Assembly (NCBI GenBank): GCA_965218775.1
Contig: CBDCLS010000004.1
Span: forward strand, 992,001 to 1,056,000
Direction of reading: 5' to 3'
From: CAUZIZ01 sp965218775
GTDB lineage: Bacteria; Acidobacteriota; UBA6911; RPQK01; JAJDTT01
Length of the DNA stretch: 64,000 bases
A model generated the notes under the pieces. The model searched no databases and had not been told where the DNA came from. It was given only the letters and a program-made list of their open reading frames with translations. Of this stretch, positions 51,439-61,313 are shown piece by piece. Made by a program: the position numbers and the translations under genes. The number at the start of each line of letters is the position of its first letter. Within the stretch, counting starts at the first letter, position 1.

Positions 51439-51994
51439 GGAGCTGCCTCTTCCTCAGAATCCCGGCCAGTCGGACTCGGCCCCGGTTGATGCGCGACTTG
51501 ACCGTCCCCTCGGGAATGTTCACGAGCTCCGCGATCTCATGGTAGGTCAGGTCCTCGATGTCTCGGAGGATGACCGCTTCCTTCAGCTCCAGCGGTAGCT
51601 CCTGTAGGGCCGACTCGAGTAGTTTTCCTTGTTCCTTGGTGTGCATGGCCTTGAAGGGATGGATTCGGGTGGATTTCGTTTCGGGTACGCCGGGTTCGTC
51701 GAGGGGAACCTCCTCCTTTTCACGTCTGTGGGCACGCCAGTAATCAACGATGTGGTTTCGGCCAACCGACATGATCCAGCTCTGGAAGGAACCGCGGCCT
51801 GAAGCAAAGCGAGAAAGGTTCTGGTAGACCTTCAGAAAGATGTCCTGGGTGAGTTCTTCAGCTACTGCATGATTGCCAGTGTAACGATGAGCCATGTTCA
51901 GGATCTTTCGACCATGAGTTCTAATCAGTTGTTCCCACGCCAGCGGATCTTTGCTCAGGCAAAGCTGAACCAGTTTCGCGTCTGATTCTTCCAA
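51425..51994 (-). CDS. ECF RNA polymerase sigma factor
   Basis: 189 aa, group of SigE/RpoE-like ECF factors. Region 2 reads DPLAWEQLIRTHGRKILNMA, AEELTQDIFLKVYQNL and GSFQSWIMSVGRNHIVDYWR; region 4 reads LQELPLELKEAVILRDIEDL then TYHEIAELVNIPEGTVKSRI. First gene of the operon sigma - anti-sigma - LiaI-like - toastrack membrane protein - toastrack lipoprotein, all overlapping. The likely job is envelope-stress response. Confidence 0.93.
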   Translation of the reverse strand: MEESDAKLVQLCLSKDPLAWEQLIRTHGRKILNMAHRYTGNHAVAEELTQDIFLKVYQNLSRFASGRGSFQSWIMSVGRNHIVDYWRAHRREKEEVPLDEPGVPETKSTRIHPFKAMHTKEQGKLLESALQELPLELKEAVILRDIEDLTYHEIAELVNIPEGTVKSRINRGRVRLAGILRKRQLHELL

Positions 51995-52209
51995 CTAGGT
52001 GCCTACCTCGAAATAGGAGTGCTTCCGGGGAGCTGAGTACTTCGGGTGCCGGACGATCTCCCAAGGACCTCGTTCCTGTCACCTCGTTCCCAGTCTTGCC
52101 CTTCCCCAAAGTGGAACGTTCTCGAAGGGAGCACCAAGCTCGTTTTGCATCTGAAGGTGTCAACGAGGTAAGAACCGAAAAAGTTCAATGCTTTCTTAGT
52201 TCATTCCAA

Positions 52210-53886
52210 TCAGCCGCCATTTTGACCTCGAGCAAGCACGATGTCGCTGTCGGTGACGATGGTGTTCATCGCTCTTTGAAGATGCATCACAGCCAGTTGA
52301 TAGTCGATTTGGGCTCTCAACTCCTGAACCTGGGCTTCCGCCAGGTCCCGCTGATAGGTCAAGAGCTCGAAGTTATTGGACAGTCCCGCCTCAAAGCGAC
52401 GGGTCTCCAGGTCTAGCTGCTCTCCGGAAAGCTGGAGCGCCAGGCGGGCTACTTCCAACTGCTTTTTCTGGGTGGTGATGCTTTCAAAGGCGTTGCGAAC
52501 CTCCTCGACGATCAACATCTGCTGGCTCTTGAGTTGACTACGCAGCTGACGTTCGGCGATGGCGGTCCTTGCCAGATCGCCTTCATTGACTCGATTGCGC
52601 AAGGGAATGGTCACTTCCACGCCTACGCCGTAGTCGATGAAATCGAAGCCGAGCGCCCGGGAGACAGAAGTTCCGAGATTACCTGAGAAGGGATGATCGG
52701 GATCGGGCTCGCGGGCAAGCGCCCCCAGAAAGTCGACATTCCTGAACGTCTGTCCCGAGGTTCCCACGGAGCCGATGTTAGCGCGAAGATTGACCCGGGG
52801 CTTCCCTACGTTCTTGTAGAAGTCGTAGTCGACCTGGTTCTTCTCCAGCTGGAGACGAATCCGCTCCAGCTCGGGTCGGCTCGCGAAAGCGTTCTTAATC
52901 GCGTCCTTCAAAGTCATCTCCACATCTCGAACCTCGGGTCGGTCGGTGGGGATCAGTGTCAGGCTCCACATCGACGCATTGGGATCTGGTGCCAGCAACC
53001 GCTTGAGTGCGTTCTGGTAACGGATGATCTGGACTTCCGACTGGATAACCGTCTTCTCTCGGGTCGATACCTCGGTGCGGGAGCGGCTGACCTCGATGGG
53101 AGCCAGGATCCCGATGTTAACCCGCTTCTTGTTGTCTCGGTGCTGCAGGATCGCCAGTTCTCGGGACTGTCTCCGAATCTCGTGGTCGTTGATGGCGGAG
53201 ACCAACTCCCAGTACTGTTCCTGGACCTGCTGGATGATTCCAGTGACCCTTTCCTTAAACTGGCCATCGTCGATTCGACGATCGAGGTTGTAGAGCTTCA
53301 ACTGGTGCTCGGTTTGGGTCTTTCGGAAGCCCCTCCACAAAGGCTGCGTGAAGGAGAAGTCCGAGGTCGACCAATAGTTGGGATTGATCGTGGAGAAGAG
53401 ACTATTGTTTGATCTTCGACTGTTGTTGAACTGAAACTCGAAGGCACCACCACCCGGAACCTGCTGGCTGATCGAAGAGGTCAGTCCCAGGTTCTTGGAG
53501 CTGGAAGTTGTGATACCACGGCCCGCCTCCAGGATGCTGATGGCGGGGAACTCACGCGAGTCCCAACGAGCACCGAAGCTGAACTGGGGGTCGTAGAAAC
53601 CCTCGGCGGAGGTGATCAGCTCTCGAGTGATCCCTTCGTTGTAATCCTCGATCGCAATCTCGAGGTTGTTGCTAAGGGCCAGTCTGACCGCATCCTTGAT
53701 TCCCAGCTCGAGAAACCCTCCCTGGCGACGAACCTGATCAACCCAGGGGAAACTCTCAGCGAACTCTTCTTCGGGGTCCTCCGCAGCTGGATCGGGGTCG
53801 CGTGGGGCCTGCCCCCAGCAAAGAGGGCCAGCAAAGAAGACTGGCAATAGCAGAGCAAAGACGAGCTCGCGGATCGGCTTCTTCAT
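52210..53886 (-). CDS. TolC-family outer-membrane efflux protein
   Basis: 558 aa from the ATG at 53886 (AAGGAGCCC upstream); signal peptide LVFALLLPVFFAGPLCWG. The OEP repeats are visible as two helical halves: DAVRLALSNNLEIAIEDYNE with QQVQEQYWELVSAINDHEIR, then DAIKNAFASRPELERIRLQL and FEAGLSNNFELLTYQRDLAE. Probably the exit duct for the adaptors and permease at 57610-62548, which are divergent from it beyond the transposon block. Confidence 0.88.
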   Translation of the reverse strand: MKKPIRELVFALLLPVFFAGPLCWGQAPRDPDPAAEDPEEEFAESFPWVDQVRRQGGFLELGIKDAVRLALSNNLEIAIEDYNEGITRELITSAEGFYDPQFSFGARWDSREFPAISILEAGRGITTSSSKNLGLTSSISQQVPGGGAFEFQFNNSRRSNNSLFSTINPNYWSTSDFSFTQPLWRGFRKTQTEHQLKLYNLDRRIDDGQFKERVTGIIQQVQEQYWELVSAINDHEIRRQSRELAILQHRDNKKRVNIGILAPIEVSRSRTEVSTREKTVIQSEVQIIRYQNALKRLLAPDPNASMWSLTLIPTDRPEVRDVEMTLKDAIKNAFASRPELERIRLQLEKNQVDYDFYKNVGKPRVNLRANIGSVGTSGQTFRNVDFLGALAREPDPDHPFSGNLGTSVSRALGFDFIDYGVGVEVTIPLRNRVNEGDLARTAIAERQLRSQLKSQQMLIVEEVRNAFESITTQKKQLEVARLALQLSGEQLDLETRRFEAGLSNNFELLTYQRDLAEAQVQELRAQIDYQLAVMHLQRAMNTIVTDSDIVLARGQNGG

Positions 53887-55918
53887 AGTGGGCTCCTTGG
53901 TTTCGGGTTTCTGGACATTTCTGGACGAAGAGGTTTCCGGAAGAAAAACGGCACACTTCAACCGATGGAAACGTAGAAAGAGTAGGCGTGCAGGTGGCTC
54001 CGACGAACCAGTCCATTGATTTCTCCCCAGGGGATTTTGGTACTTTGACAACTTCCGGCGCCTCGCTAGCCTCGATTTCCACGGCAGTACAAATGACGCC
54101 TTTCCGCTTCGAGCCCCCCGCCAGAATCCTTGATCGGCGCGACTTGCGCCTGCTGTGTTTCCACCTACGTTAGTAAATAGAAGTACCTATTTGGATAGAG
54201 AGGTAATCCTATACCTAAAACCTGATCAAGGGACGATCCCCACGCGAATGCTAGAAAAGTCTGGATATGAGGCAGAATAGAACCCTATCAAAGGCTGAGC
54301 ATTTTCTGTCATTCATATCTAGTATAGTTATAGTTTGGAATACAGTAATCGGAATGGACTAACTAATGACACCCGACCGACCGTTCCGGAGGCCCAATTC
54401 TTCCTGGCCCCCGAATCGCCTCTGCAGCGCCAGTATGAGGCCTTGCGCTGCTTTTTCGTCGAAGGCTTGCCCTCGCAGCAGGTCGCCACTCGCTTCGGCT
54501 ATTCCCCAGGAGCCTTCCGCGTCCTCTGTCATCAGTTTCGCCATGATCTCAGCAAGCGCGCCCGCTTCTTTCAGGCGATTCGCCGGGGGCCTCAAGCGGC
54601 GCCCGCCCGCGATCGGGTGCGGGAACGGGCCGTCGCCCTGCGCAAGCGAAACCTCTCGGTCTACGATATCCAACGCGAGTTGGCCGCCGCCGGCCATTCC
54701 ATCAGCATCAATGCGTTATCGATCCTGCTGCGAGAGGAGGGCTTCGCCCGACTGCCCCGGCGTCGGGATGAGCAACGCCCCGCCACCCTCAAGCCCGAAG
54801 CAGCAGCCATCGCCGACGTGCGGCAGATCAATCTGGCCCCGCGCAGCTTTCGCACCCGGGTCGGCGGTCTGTTTCTGTTCGTCCCGCTGATGCGATCGAT
54901 CGATCTCGGGGCGGTGCTGCAGCCCCCCCGCCTTCCCGGCTCCCAAATGATTCCCGCCGAGCAGGCCGTGCGCACCCTGCTGGCTCTGAAGCTGCTGGGC
55001 ATCGAAAGAAAAAGTCATGTCATGGATCGGGTCTTTGACGAGGGCATCGCCCTTTTTGCCGGTCTCAATGTGGTGCCCAAGCGCTCCTACCTGGCCGCCT
55101 ACAGCTCCCGGGTCGACCGACGCGCCAACCTGCGCCTCATGGGAGCCTGGTTTGAGCAGGTCCAAGCCGCCGGCCTGCCCCGGGGCTCTTCCTTCGATCT
55201 GGACTTTCACACCGTCCCCGCCAATAGCCAGCAGGAACCTTTGGACAAACACTATGTCTCTTCCCGCAGCCGCAGCCAAAAAGGCATCCTCGTTTTTTTG
55301 GCTCGGGACGCCACCGAGCGTGTCTTATGCTACGCCAATGCGGGTGTCCCCCGGGCCGATCGAGCCGACGAGGTGCAACGCTTCGTCCAGTTCTGGCACC
55401 AACACAGCGGTCAGCCTCCGGCCGAACTCGTCTTCGATTCCCAGTTGACCACCTATGCTCATCTGAACCGCCTCAACCAACAGGGCATTGGCTTTATCAC
55501 CCTGCGCCGCCGCTCCCAAAAAATGCTGGGCCAGATCTGGAGCCGCCCCGCCTCCGCCTGGCACCGCATCACCTTACCCGCCCTGACTCGGATCTTTCGC
55601 ACCCCCAAAGTCCTGGACCAGCGGATCGTCCTGAAACATTACGAAGGTCCCCTGCGCCAGCTCACCCTCATGGAACTCGGTCACGAAGAACCGACCGTCC
55701 TACTGACCAACCATCTGCGCCGCGCCCCCTCGACTCTGATCACCCGCTATGCCCAACGCATGCTCATCGAAAATGGCATCTCCGAAGCCATCCAGTTCTT
55801 TCACCTGGACGCGCTCTCTTCGATGGTGGGACTCAAAGTGGATTTTGACCTCCAGATCACCCTCATGGCCAGCTCCCTATATCGACTCATGGCCGAGAAG
55901 ATTGGTCGCGAATATCAG

Positions 55919-57255
55919 TAGCGTAACTTCTTTTCTGTAAATTCTGGTCAGGCCTGGGTCGGAAAGACAGAGGTCTGGGACAGGATTCTCCAAAAACAGA
56001 AACGTCTATCTGGCAAGGAGAATCAAATGAACCCAGACCTGGAAAAGAGAGTACCACGGGAGATCCTGGCGGAGTTGATCGAGGAAGGAACAGAAGCCTT
56101 TCGAGGAATCCTGGAGAAGCTGTTCAACGTGGCCATGCAGTTGGAAAGAAGCGAGTTTCTGGGAGCGGAAGCGTACGAGAGAACAGCCAGTCGGCGAGGC
56201 TATCGAAACGGATTCAAAGGCAAGCGGATTCAGACTCGAGTGGGAGAGCTGCACTTGGAGATTCCACAGGTGCGTGGGTTGAGGTTTTATCCCAAGTCGC
56301 TGGAGAGGGGTTGCCGTTCGGAGAAGGCCCTGAAGCTGGCCATTGCCGAGATGTATGTGATGGGAGTCTCGACGAGGAAAGTCACCGAGATCACGGAGCA
56401 GCTGTGTGGGTTGGAGATCTCGGCCACCCAGGTCTCGAGAGTGGCCGGGATGCTGGACGAAGAGCTGGAAGAGTTTCGAAGCCGGGAGCTGGGAGAGTAT
56501 CCGATCGTGTATCTGGATGCCCACTACGAGAAGGTTCGAAGAGGCGGCAGGGTGCAGGACGTGGCCATCCTGAAAGCCATAGGAGTCAATCGTTTCGGAA
56601 CGCGGGAGGTGTTGGGTCTGAGCACCAGGATCAGTGAAGCGGAGGTGCATTGGCGAGGGTTTCTGGGAGATCTGCACAAGCGTGGACTGAGAGGGGTCGA
56701 GCTGTTTGTCAGTGACGATCACGAAGGACTGAAGGCGGCCAGGCGGGCAGTTTATCCGTCGGTGCCCTGGAACCGTTGTCAGTTTCACCTGAGTAAAAAC
56801 GCCCAACAATATGCTCGCCGCAAAGAGGACAAGCCCCGCATCGCCCAGGCCATGCGGGACATTTTCGATGCCCCGTCTCGAGAAGATGCCGAGGAGCTCA
56901 AGGGTAAAGTCGTCAAGAAGTTCGAAAAGATTGCACCGGAGTTCGTGAGCTGGCTGGAAGAGAACGTGGATGAAGGGCTGACAGTGTTTGATTTTCCGAG
57001 GAGCTGGTGGCGAAGGATCCGAACCATCAACGGACTGGAGAGACTGCACCGGGAGATCCGGAGACGAACCCGGGTGGTGGGAATCTTTCCCCACGAAGCG
57101 TCGGCGCTGCGGCTCATCTCGGCTGTGCTTGCAGAGATACACGAGGAGTGGTTAACCGGCCGGCAATACCTAAACCTGGCCGGCTGGAAAACACAAGTGG
57201 AGCAATTCTTCCCTACAGGCCCTAAAGAAAATTACAGAAAAACGGTTGCTTAACC
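55919..57255 (+). mobile_element. IS256-family insertion sequence
   Basis: 1337 bp. Imperfect ends (TTCTTTTCTGTAAATTC against TTTTTCTGTAATTTTC on the other end). The direct repeat CGAATATCAG is at 55909-55918 and 57256-57265; IS256 usually makes 8-9 bp, so part of the 10 bp may be chance. It interrupts the outer transposase, so it arrived later. Confidence 0.88.
56027..57253 (+). CDS. IS256-family (mutator-type) transposase
   Basis: 408 aa, intact, GGAG before the ATG. N-terminus AFRGILEKLFNVAMQLERSE; the family stretch ASRRGYRNGFKGKRIQTRVG. DDE: Asp in YPIVYLDAHYEKVR, Asp in ELFVSDDHEGLK, Glu in RTINGLERLHREIRRRTRV. The stop falls just inside the right end of the element. Confidence 0.93.
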   Translation: MNPDLEKRVPREILAELIEEGTEAFRGILEKLFNVAMQLERSEFLGAEAYERTASRRGYRNGFKGKRIQTRVGELHLEIPQVRGLRFYPKSLERGCRSEKALKLAIAEMYVMGVSTRKVTEITEQLCGLEISATQVSRVAGMLDEELEEFRSRELGEYPIVYLDAHYEKVRRGGRVQDVAILKAIGVNRFGTREVLGLSTRISEAEVHWRGFLGDLHKRGLRGVELFVSDDHEGLKAARRAVYPSVPWNRCQFHLSKNAQQYARRKEDKPRIAQAMRDIFDAPSREDAEELKGKVVKKFEKIAPEFVSWLEENVDEGLTVFDFPRSWWRRIRTINGLERLHREIRRRTRVVGIFPHEASALRLISAVLAEIHEEWLTGRQYLNLAGWKTQVEQFFPTGPKENYRKTVA

Positions 57256-57609
57256 CGAATATCAGCGGGCTCAAGCCAAAAAGATCTTCCGAAATCTCCT
57301 CGACGTCTCGGCCCGGGTCCAGATCCAAGAGCAGCAAGTCACCGTCCACCTCGATAAGCGCGCCCATAACCCCTACTTGGTCGCCTCGGGCCTGGGTGAT
57401 GATCCCACGCCCATGCCTTGGTTTGGCGGCAAAACTCTGGTCCTTCGATTTGACTAACCGACTCAACGGCTACCCTTAAAAAATGTTAGTCCTTTCCAGT
57501 ACCGTGGAAATCGAGGCTAGCGTATCCGGTCGGCAGCATGGCCTTATTTCTTTTATAACGAACTATTCCGTACAATGATTACAGTTATTTTCCCCAAGAG
57601 GAGTAAAAC

Positions 57610-59946
57610 GTGAAGCCATTTGAGCATTGCGGCCAGCCGGTGCTCGCTGTGATTCTGTGGATAGGCCTGCAGCCGACGTGGGCAGCCGGGGCAGATTCTT
57701 CAAGTGGCTCGATTCGGGTTGAAAGGGGTACGTTCACCAAGCAGCTCATGCTCACCGGCGAGTTGAAGGCTAAGAGGTCGACGATCGTTCCGGTGCCCAG
57801 GGTCCCCCGTCATTGGGAGTTCGCGATCAGCTACATGGCAGCCGAGGGATCCAGAGTCGAGCCCGGGGAGTTGCTGGTCCAGTTTGACACATCGTCTCTG
57901 GACTCGAGCCGTCTCGATCTGGAGCAGGAGCGCGAGAAGTCCCTAATCAAGATCGCACAGAAGGAAGCTGAGATCGAGTCGCAGCGTCAGGACCAGTTGC
58001 TGGAGAGAGCCACTAAAGAGAAGGCCCTGAAAGTAGCCGAGGTGGATGCGGAGATCGATCCCAGCCTAATCCCACGCGAAGAGGCGGAAGAACACCAGTA
58101 CACCTACTCGAAGGCCCTGATTGACCTCCAGAAGGCCGAAGATCGCTTGCGCATTCAGGAGCAGACCGCGAAGGCCGACCTGGAGGTGCTGAGGCTGGAG
58201 TACGAGCGTCAGGACCTGGATTTGAAGCGACTCATGACCGCGCTCAAACGCTTGACGGTACGCGCGCCCACGTCGGGTCTGGTGATTCACGCCTTCAGGC
58301 CGCAGCAAGACCGAAAGCTGCAGGTGGGAGATACCATCTGGGCTGGCTATCCCGTCCTGAAACTGCCGAACATGGAGGAATTGCTGGTCGAGACGGACGT
58401 CCACGATGTTGATTTCAGCCTGCTTAAAGTGGGGATGACGTCCGAGGTGACACTGGATGCCTACCCCGATCGCACCTTCCCAGGTCATGTACTCGAACTT
58501 CCCGAAGCAGCGAAGGCGAAGAATCCGGAGTCCCGAAGAAAGAGTTTCGTAGTCGACGTCGAGCTGACCGAGACCGACCTCAGCATCATGAGGCCGGAAA
58601 TGACGGCCAGAGTGCGCATTCCGATAGAAACGAAAGAAGCTCTCACCGTACCGCGAAGAGCTTTGCACCTGGGGCCGGGAGGTGAAATCTATGCCCTGAA
58701 AGAGGATTCGGAACGGGTTCCTGTCCAACTTCTTGATCTCAACGGCAGCCGAGCCGTTATCCAAGGACAGCTGGAGCCGGGACAATCGCTTTTGCTCGGC
58801 TCGGCAGGATCCGAGCAAAGGCAGACTGAGCCAAACTGGATTCGTCTGAAAAACGAAGATCTCGTTTTTGCCGTCAGCGGAAACGGGGTCCTCAGGGCGG
58901 AAAAGGCCTTGTCCATCTCCCCCCCTGCTCTCAGGAACCACCGCCGATTCAAGATCGTTCACATGATTCCCGAGGGTACCGACGTCGGCAAGGGCGACGT
59001 GTTGCTGAGGTTCGATCCCACGGAGATCCACAAGAAACTCCGGGAGGAGATGGCCAACCTACAAAAATCTCAGGAGGAATACGCGAAAACAAAATCCTCC
59101 CTCGAGCTCAAGACAAAGGATCTGAATCTCCAGTTGGAAGAGGCCCAGGCAAACAAAGAGAAAGCGGGGAACAAGCTGCATCAGGCGCGTGAGTTTCAGT
59201 CAATACTCGAGGTCAGGAAGGCCGAGCACGAAGCAGTCTTGTCCCGTAAGCGAGTCGAGCTGCTCGAGCAAAGGCGTATCGCGGAAGCCAAGGCCACCCG
59301 GCTGCAGTTGCAGGTGCTCAAAGATGCGCAGCGGCTGTATCAGCGTCGAATCGACGACAACAAGCAGGCGATTGCGGCTACGACAGTCAAAGCCCCGATG
59401 GCGGGGACGGTCCTCTTCGAGGTCAACTGGCAGGGGCAGAAGAAGCGCGTCGGTGACGATGCCTACAGAAGGGAGACGATCATGACTCTCCCAGACCTGA
59501 AATCCCTCAAGGTGGCGGGGCGTGTCTCGGAGATCGACGCGGGAAGAATCCGTCTGGGTCAAGAGGTGATCGTCAACTTCGACGGTATCCCCGACCAGAC
59601 CTTTCGTGGCGAGATTTCCAAGATGGCCAATCTGTTTCTCAAGGCCAGCTTCGACCGTCCGGTGAAGGTGCTGGAGGTAACGGTTGAGCTGGGCAAAGTG
59701 GATCTGGAACGAATGCGGCCGGGAATGGCGGCACGACTTCAGGTTGTGATCGACCGGTTCGAAGGCGCCTTGGCCGTGCCACTTTCGGCTATCAAGACTG
59801 AGGGAGGCAAATCCTACGTCTGGGTGAAAGGAAAAGGGGGACCGGTTCGGCGAGAAGTCGAGCTGGGCCAAAACAACGGTGTCGTGGCATTGGTAAAGAA
59901 GGGTCTGGTAGAAGGTGACGAGGTCTCCGGCGTCTCCGGAGCCTGA
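57610..59946 (+). CDS. Tandem double membrane-fusion (HlyD-like) adaptor
   Basis: 778 aa with a GTG start (AGAGGAG upstream) and signal peptide (LAVILWIGLQPTWAAG). Two adaptor modules in one chain. The first has VEPGELLVQFDTSSLDSSRL, coiled coil 95-215, and VRAPTSGLVIHAF. The second starts near residue 400: VGKGDVLLRFDPTEIHKKLR, coiled coil 480-600, and TVKAPMAGTVLFEVN, then IVNFDGIPDQTFRGEI. Each has its own lipoyl-like half-motifs and barrel. Usual adaptors are 350-450 aa, so this is a fused duplicate. First gene of the efflux operon. Confidence 0.85.
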   Translation: MKPFEHCGQPVLAVILWIGLQPTWAAGADSSSGSIRVERGTFTKQLMLTGELKAKRSTIVPVPRVPRHWEFAISYMAAEGSRVEPGELLVQFDTSSLDSSRLDLEQEREKSLIKIAQKEAEIESQRQDQLLERATKEKALKVAEVDAEIDPSLIPREEAEEHQYTYSKALIDLQKAEDRLRIQEQTAKADLEVLRLEYERQDLDLKRLMTALKRLTVRAPTSGLVIHAFRPQQDRKLQVGDTIWAGYPVLKLPNMEELLVETDVHDVDFSLLKVGMTSEVTLDAYPDRTFPGHVLELPEAAKAKNPESRRKSFVVDVELTETDLSIMRPEMTARVRIPIETKEALTVPRRALHLGPGGEIYALKEDSERVPVQLLDLNGSRAVIQGQLEPGQSLLLGSAGSEQRQTEPNWIRLKNEDLVFAVSGNGVLRAEKALSISPPALRNHRRFKIVHMIPEGTDVGKGDVLLRFDPTEIHKKLREEMANLQKSQEEYAKTKSSLELKTKDLNLQLEEAQANKEKAGNKLHQAREFQSILEVRKAEHEAVLSRKRVELLEQRRIAEAKATRLQLQVLKDAQRLYQRRIDDNKQAIAATTVKAPMAGTVLFEVNWQGQKKRVGDDAYRRETIMTLPDLKSLKVAGRVSEIDAGRIRLGQEVIVNFDGIPDQTFRGEISKMANLFLKASFDRPVKVLEVTVELGKVDLERMRPGMAARLQVVIDRFEGALAVPLSAIKTEGGKSYVWVKGKGGPVRREVELGQNNGVVALVKKGLVEGDEVSGVSGA

Positions 59947-60005
59947 TATGACCACGGAGACACAGTCGCGCGCGGTAGCCAACTTGCTAGTATCCGTTAG
60001 CATCC

Positions 60006-61313
60006 ATGTTTAAAATCCTGGCAATCCTGGCGATTATTGCGTTGGGTTTCGCAGGCTTCTATTTCGGAAGCGTCCCCGACGACTGGCTCGCATCCTACTT
60101 GTCTCCGGTGGAAGAAAACCCACTTCCCGTCCTCAAGCTTCATCGTCAAGACTACGGCATTCTAGTCAGGGGGGATGGCGAGTTGACAGGCCTGCAAATG
60201 ACTCCGGTATCAGTTCCCAGGGTTCGCACCGGCGCCCTCAAGGTCGCCTGGCTCGTCGACGAGGGTAAGATTGTGGAACCCGGCGAGCTGCTGGTTGCCT
60301 TCGATCATTCTGACGCCCTGATGGCTCTGGAGAAGAGTCAGAATGTATTCAGTGCACAAGACCACCTCATTGAGAGGTCGAATGCGGAGGCCAGTGGTCA
60401 GCAGCAGTCTTTGGAGCAGGATCTGCAGGCCGCCCAGCTGGAACTGGGATTTACCACCAACCAGATCCGTAAGGATGAGGATATCTTCTCCCGTTGGGAG
60501 ATTCAGGAATCGGTCATGAGTGCAGCCCTGGCGCACTATAAGAAACTGACTTCTGAGGAGAAGGGAAGAATTCAGGCAGACCTTTCGCAGGCGGACTTGA
60601 GAATGTTGACGGTTGACCAAACCAAGGCTCAGATTGAGATGAAGCTGGCCGAGGAGACGCTTTCGTCTCTGGAGCTGAAGTCCCCCGTCGGCGGTGTCGT
60701 CCTGCATCAGCGATTCTGGTACTTCACTCTCAGCGTTGGGAGCGAGGTCTGGCCGGGTCGTCCGTTGGTCGAGATCGCCGACGTCAACAGCTTTCGAGGA
60801 AAAGTCGACGTTGTGGAAAACCACATAAGAGGTGTCAAAAAGGGCAAGAAGGTCCATGTGCGCCTCGAAGCGTTTCCACAAGAGGTATTTGAGGGCACGA
60901 TCGAGAAGGTGGACAAGATCGCGAAACAGCGCGATCAAAAGGACCCGAGAAAGTACTTCACCTGCGAGGTAAGGCTGGACGTGGCACCCGAAACTCTGAG
61001 CAGGCTGAAACCAGGCATGAAAGTTAGAGCCCAGATCGAGGTGGGACAGCAAGCTGACGCCCTGGTTCTTCCCAAGAGCGCCGTGGTCAAGAAGGACGAT
61101 ACCTTCGTCGTCTTTCTCCGTGAGAATACAGAGTACGTCGAAAAGGAAGTCAAGATCCTGGACAGCGACCACGGATTCTACGTTGTAGCGGGCATCTCGG
61201 AGGGCGCAGAAGTTTGCCTGCGTCATCCCTTCGAGGACGAGAACCTGCATCTACCCGACTTCAACGCACCCACTGCAGCAACCCAGCAGCGGCGTTTCGC
61301 CATTTTCAACTGA
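60006..61313 (+). CDS. Membrane-fusion (HlyD-like) adaptor
   Basis: 435 aa. N-terminal anchor ILAILAIIALGFAGFYFGS, first lipoyl half VEPGELLVAFDHSDALMALE, coiled coil about 110-220, second lipoyl half LKSPVGGVVLHQRFW, then beta-barrel and membrane-proximal domains (VHVRLEAFPQEVFEGTIEKV and ALVLPKSAVVKKDDTFVVFL). It links an inner-membrane permease with the TolC duct. The stop overlaps the permease ATG (ATGA). Confidence 0.87.
   Translation: MFKILAILAIIALGFAGFYFGSVPDDWLASYLSPVEENPLPVLKLHRQDYGILVRGDGELTGLQMTPVSVPRVRTGALKVAWLVDEGKIVEPGELLVAFDHSDALMALEKSQNVFSAQDHLIERSNAEASGQQQSLEQDLQAAQLELGFTTNQIRKDEDIFSRWEIQESVMSAALAHYKKLTSEEKGRIQADLSQADLRMLTVDQTKAQIEMKLAEETLSSLELKSPVGGVVLHQRFWYFTLSVGSEVWPGRPLVEIADVNSFRGKVDVVENHIRGVKKGKKVHVRLEAFPQEVFEGTIEKVDKIAKQRDQKDPRKYFTCEVRLDVAPETLSRLKPGMKVRAQIEVGQQADALVLPKSAVVKKDDTFVVFLRENTEYVEKEVKILDSDHGFYVVAGISEGAEVCLRHPFEDENLHLPDFNAPTAATQQRRFAIFN

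Larger units (their letters stand above)
54335..57457 (+). pseudogene. DDE transposase split by an IS256 element
   Basis: The N-terminal 528 codons (54335-55918; only a TTG start is available) hold an HTH-like region (SVYDIQRELAAAGHSISINA), then DFHTVPANSQQEPL and VFDSQLTTYAHL as the DDE Asp strands and YAQRMLIENGISEA, a Y-x2-R-x3-E motif without the IS4 Lys. The rest (57266-57457) begins RAQAKKIFRNLLDVSARVQI and ends TLVLRFD. The two parts join in frame if the IS256 element and one CGAATATCAG copy are removed, giving about 591 aa. Confidence 0.8.
54064..57522 (+). mobile_element. Outer DDE transposon (interrupted by IS256)
   Basis: Bounded by 21-bp perfect inverted arms at 54064-54084 and 57502-57522, starting CGCTAGCC and ending CCACGG, pointing inward. 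It holds a transposase of about 591 aa and, within it, a complete IS256 element. Without the IS it would be about 2.1 kb. No clean target duplication is seen, so the edges are provisional. An alternative reading is that the arms are a control dyad of the old divergent promoter. Confidence 0.65.

Noticed and set aside
54045..54072. TTGACA-type promoter on the + strand beside tolC
   Set aside because: A -35 like box exists at 54045-54050 but no convincing -10 follows at the right spacing; not listed as a feature.
60210..61250. Reverse-strand open frame of 346 aa
   Set aside because: Shadow of the HlyD-like adaptor, with no family resemblance.
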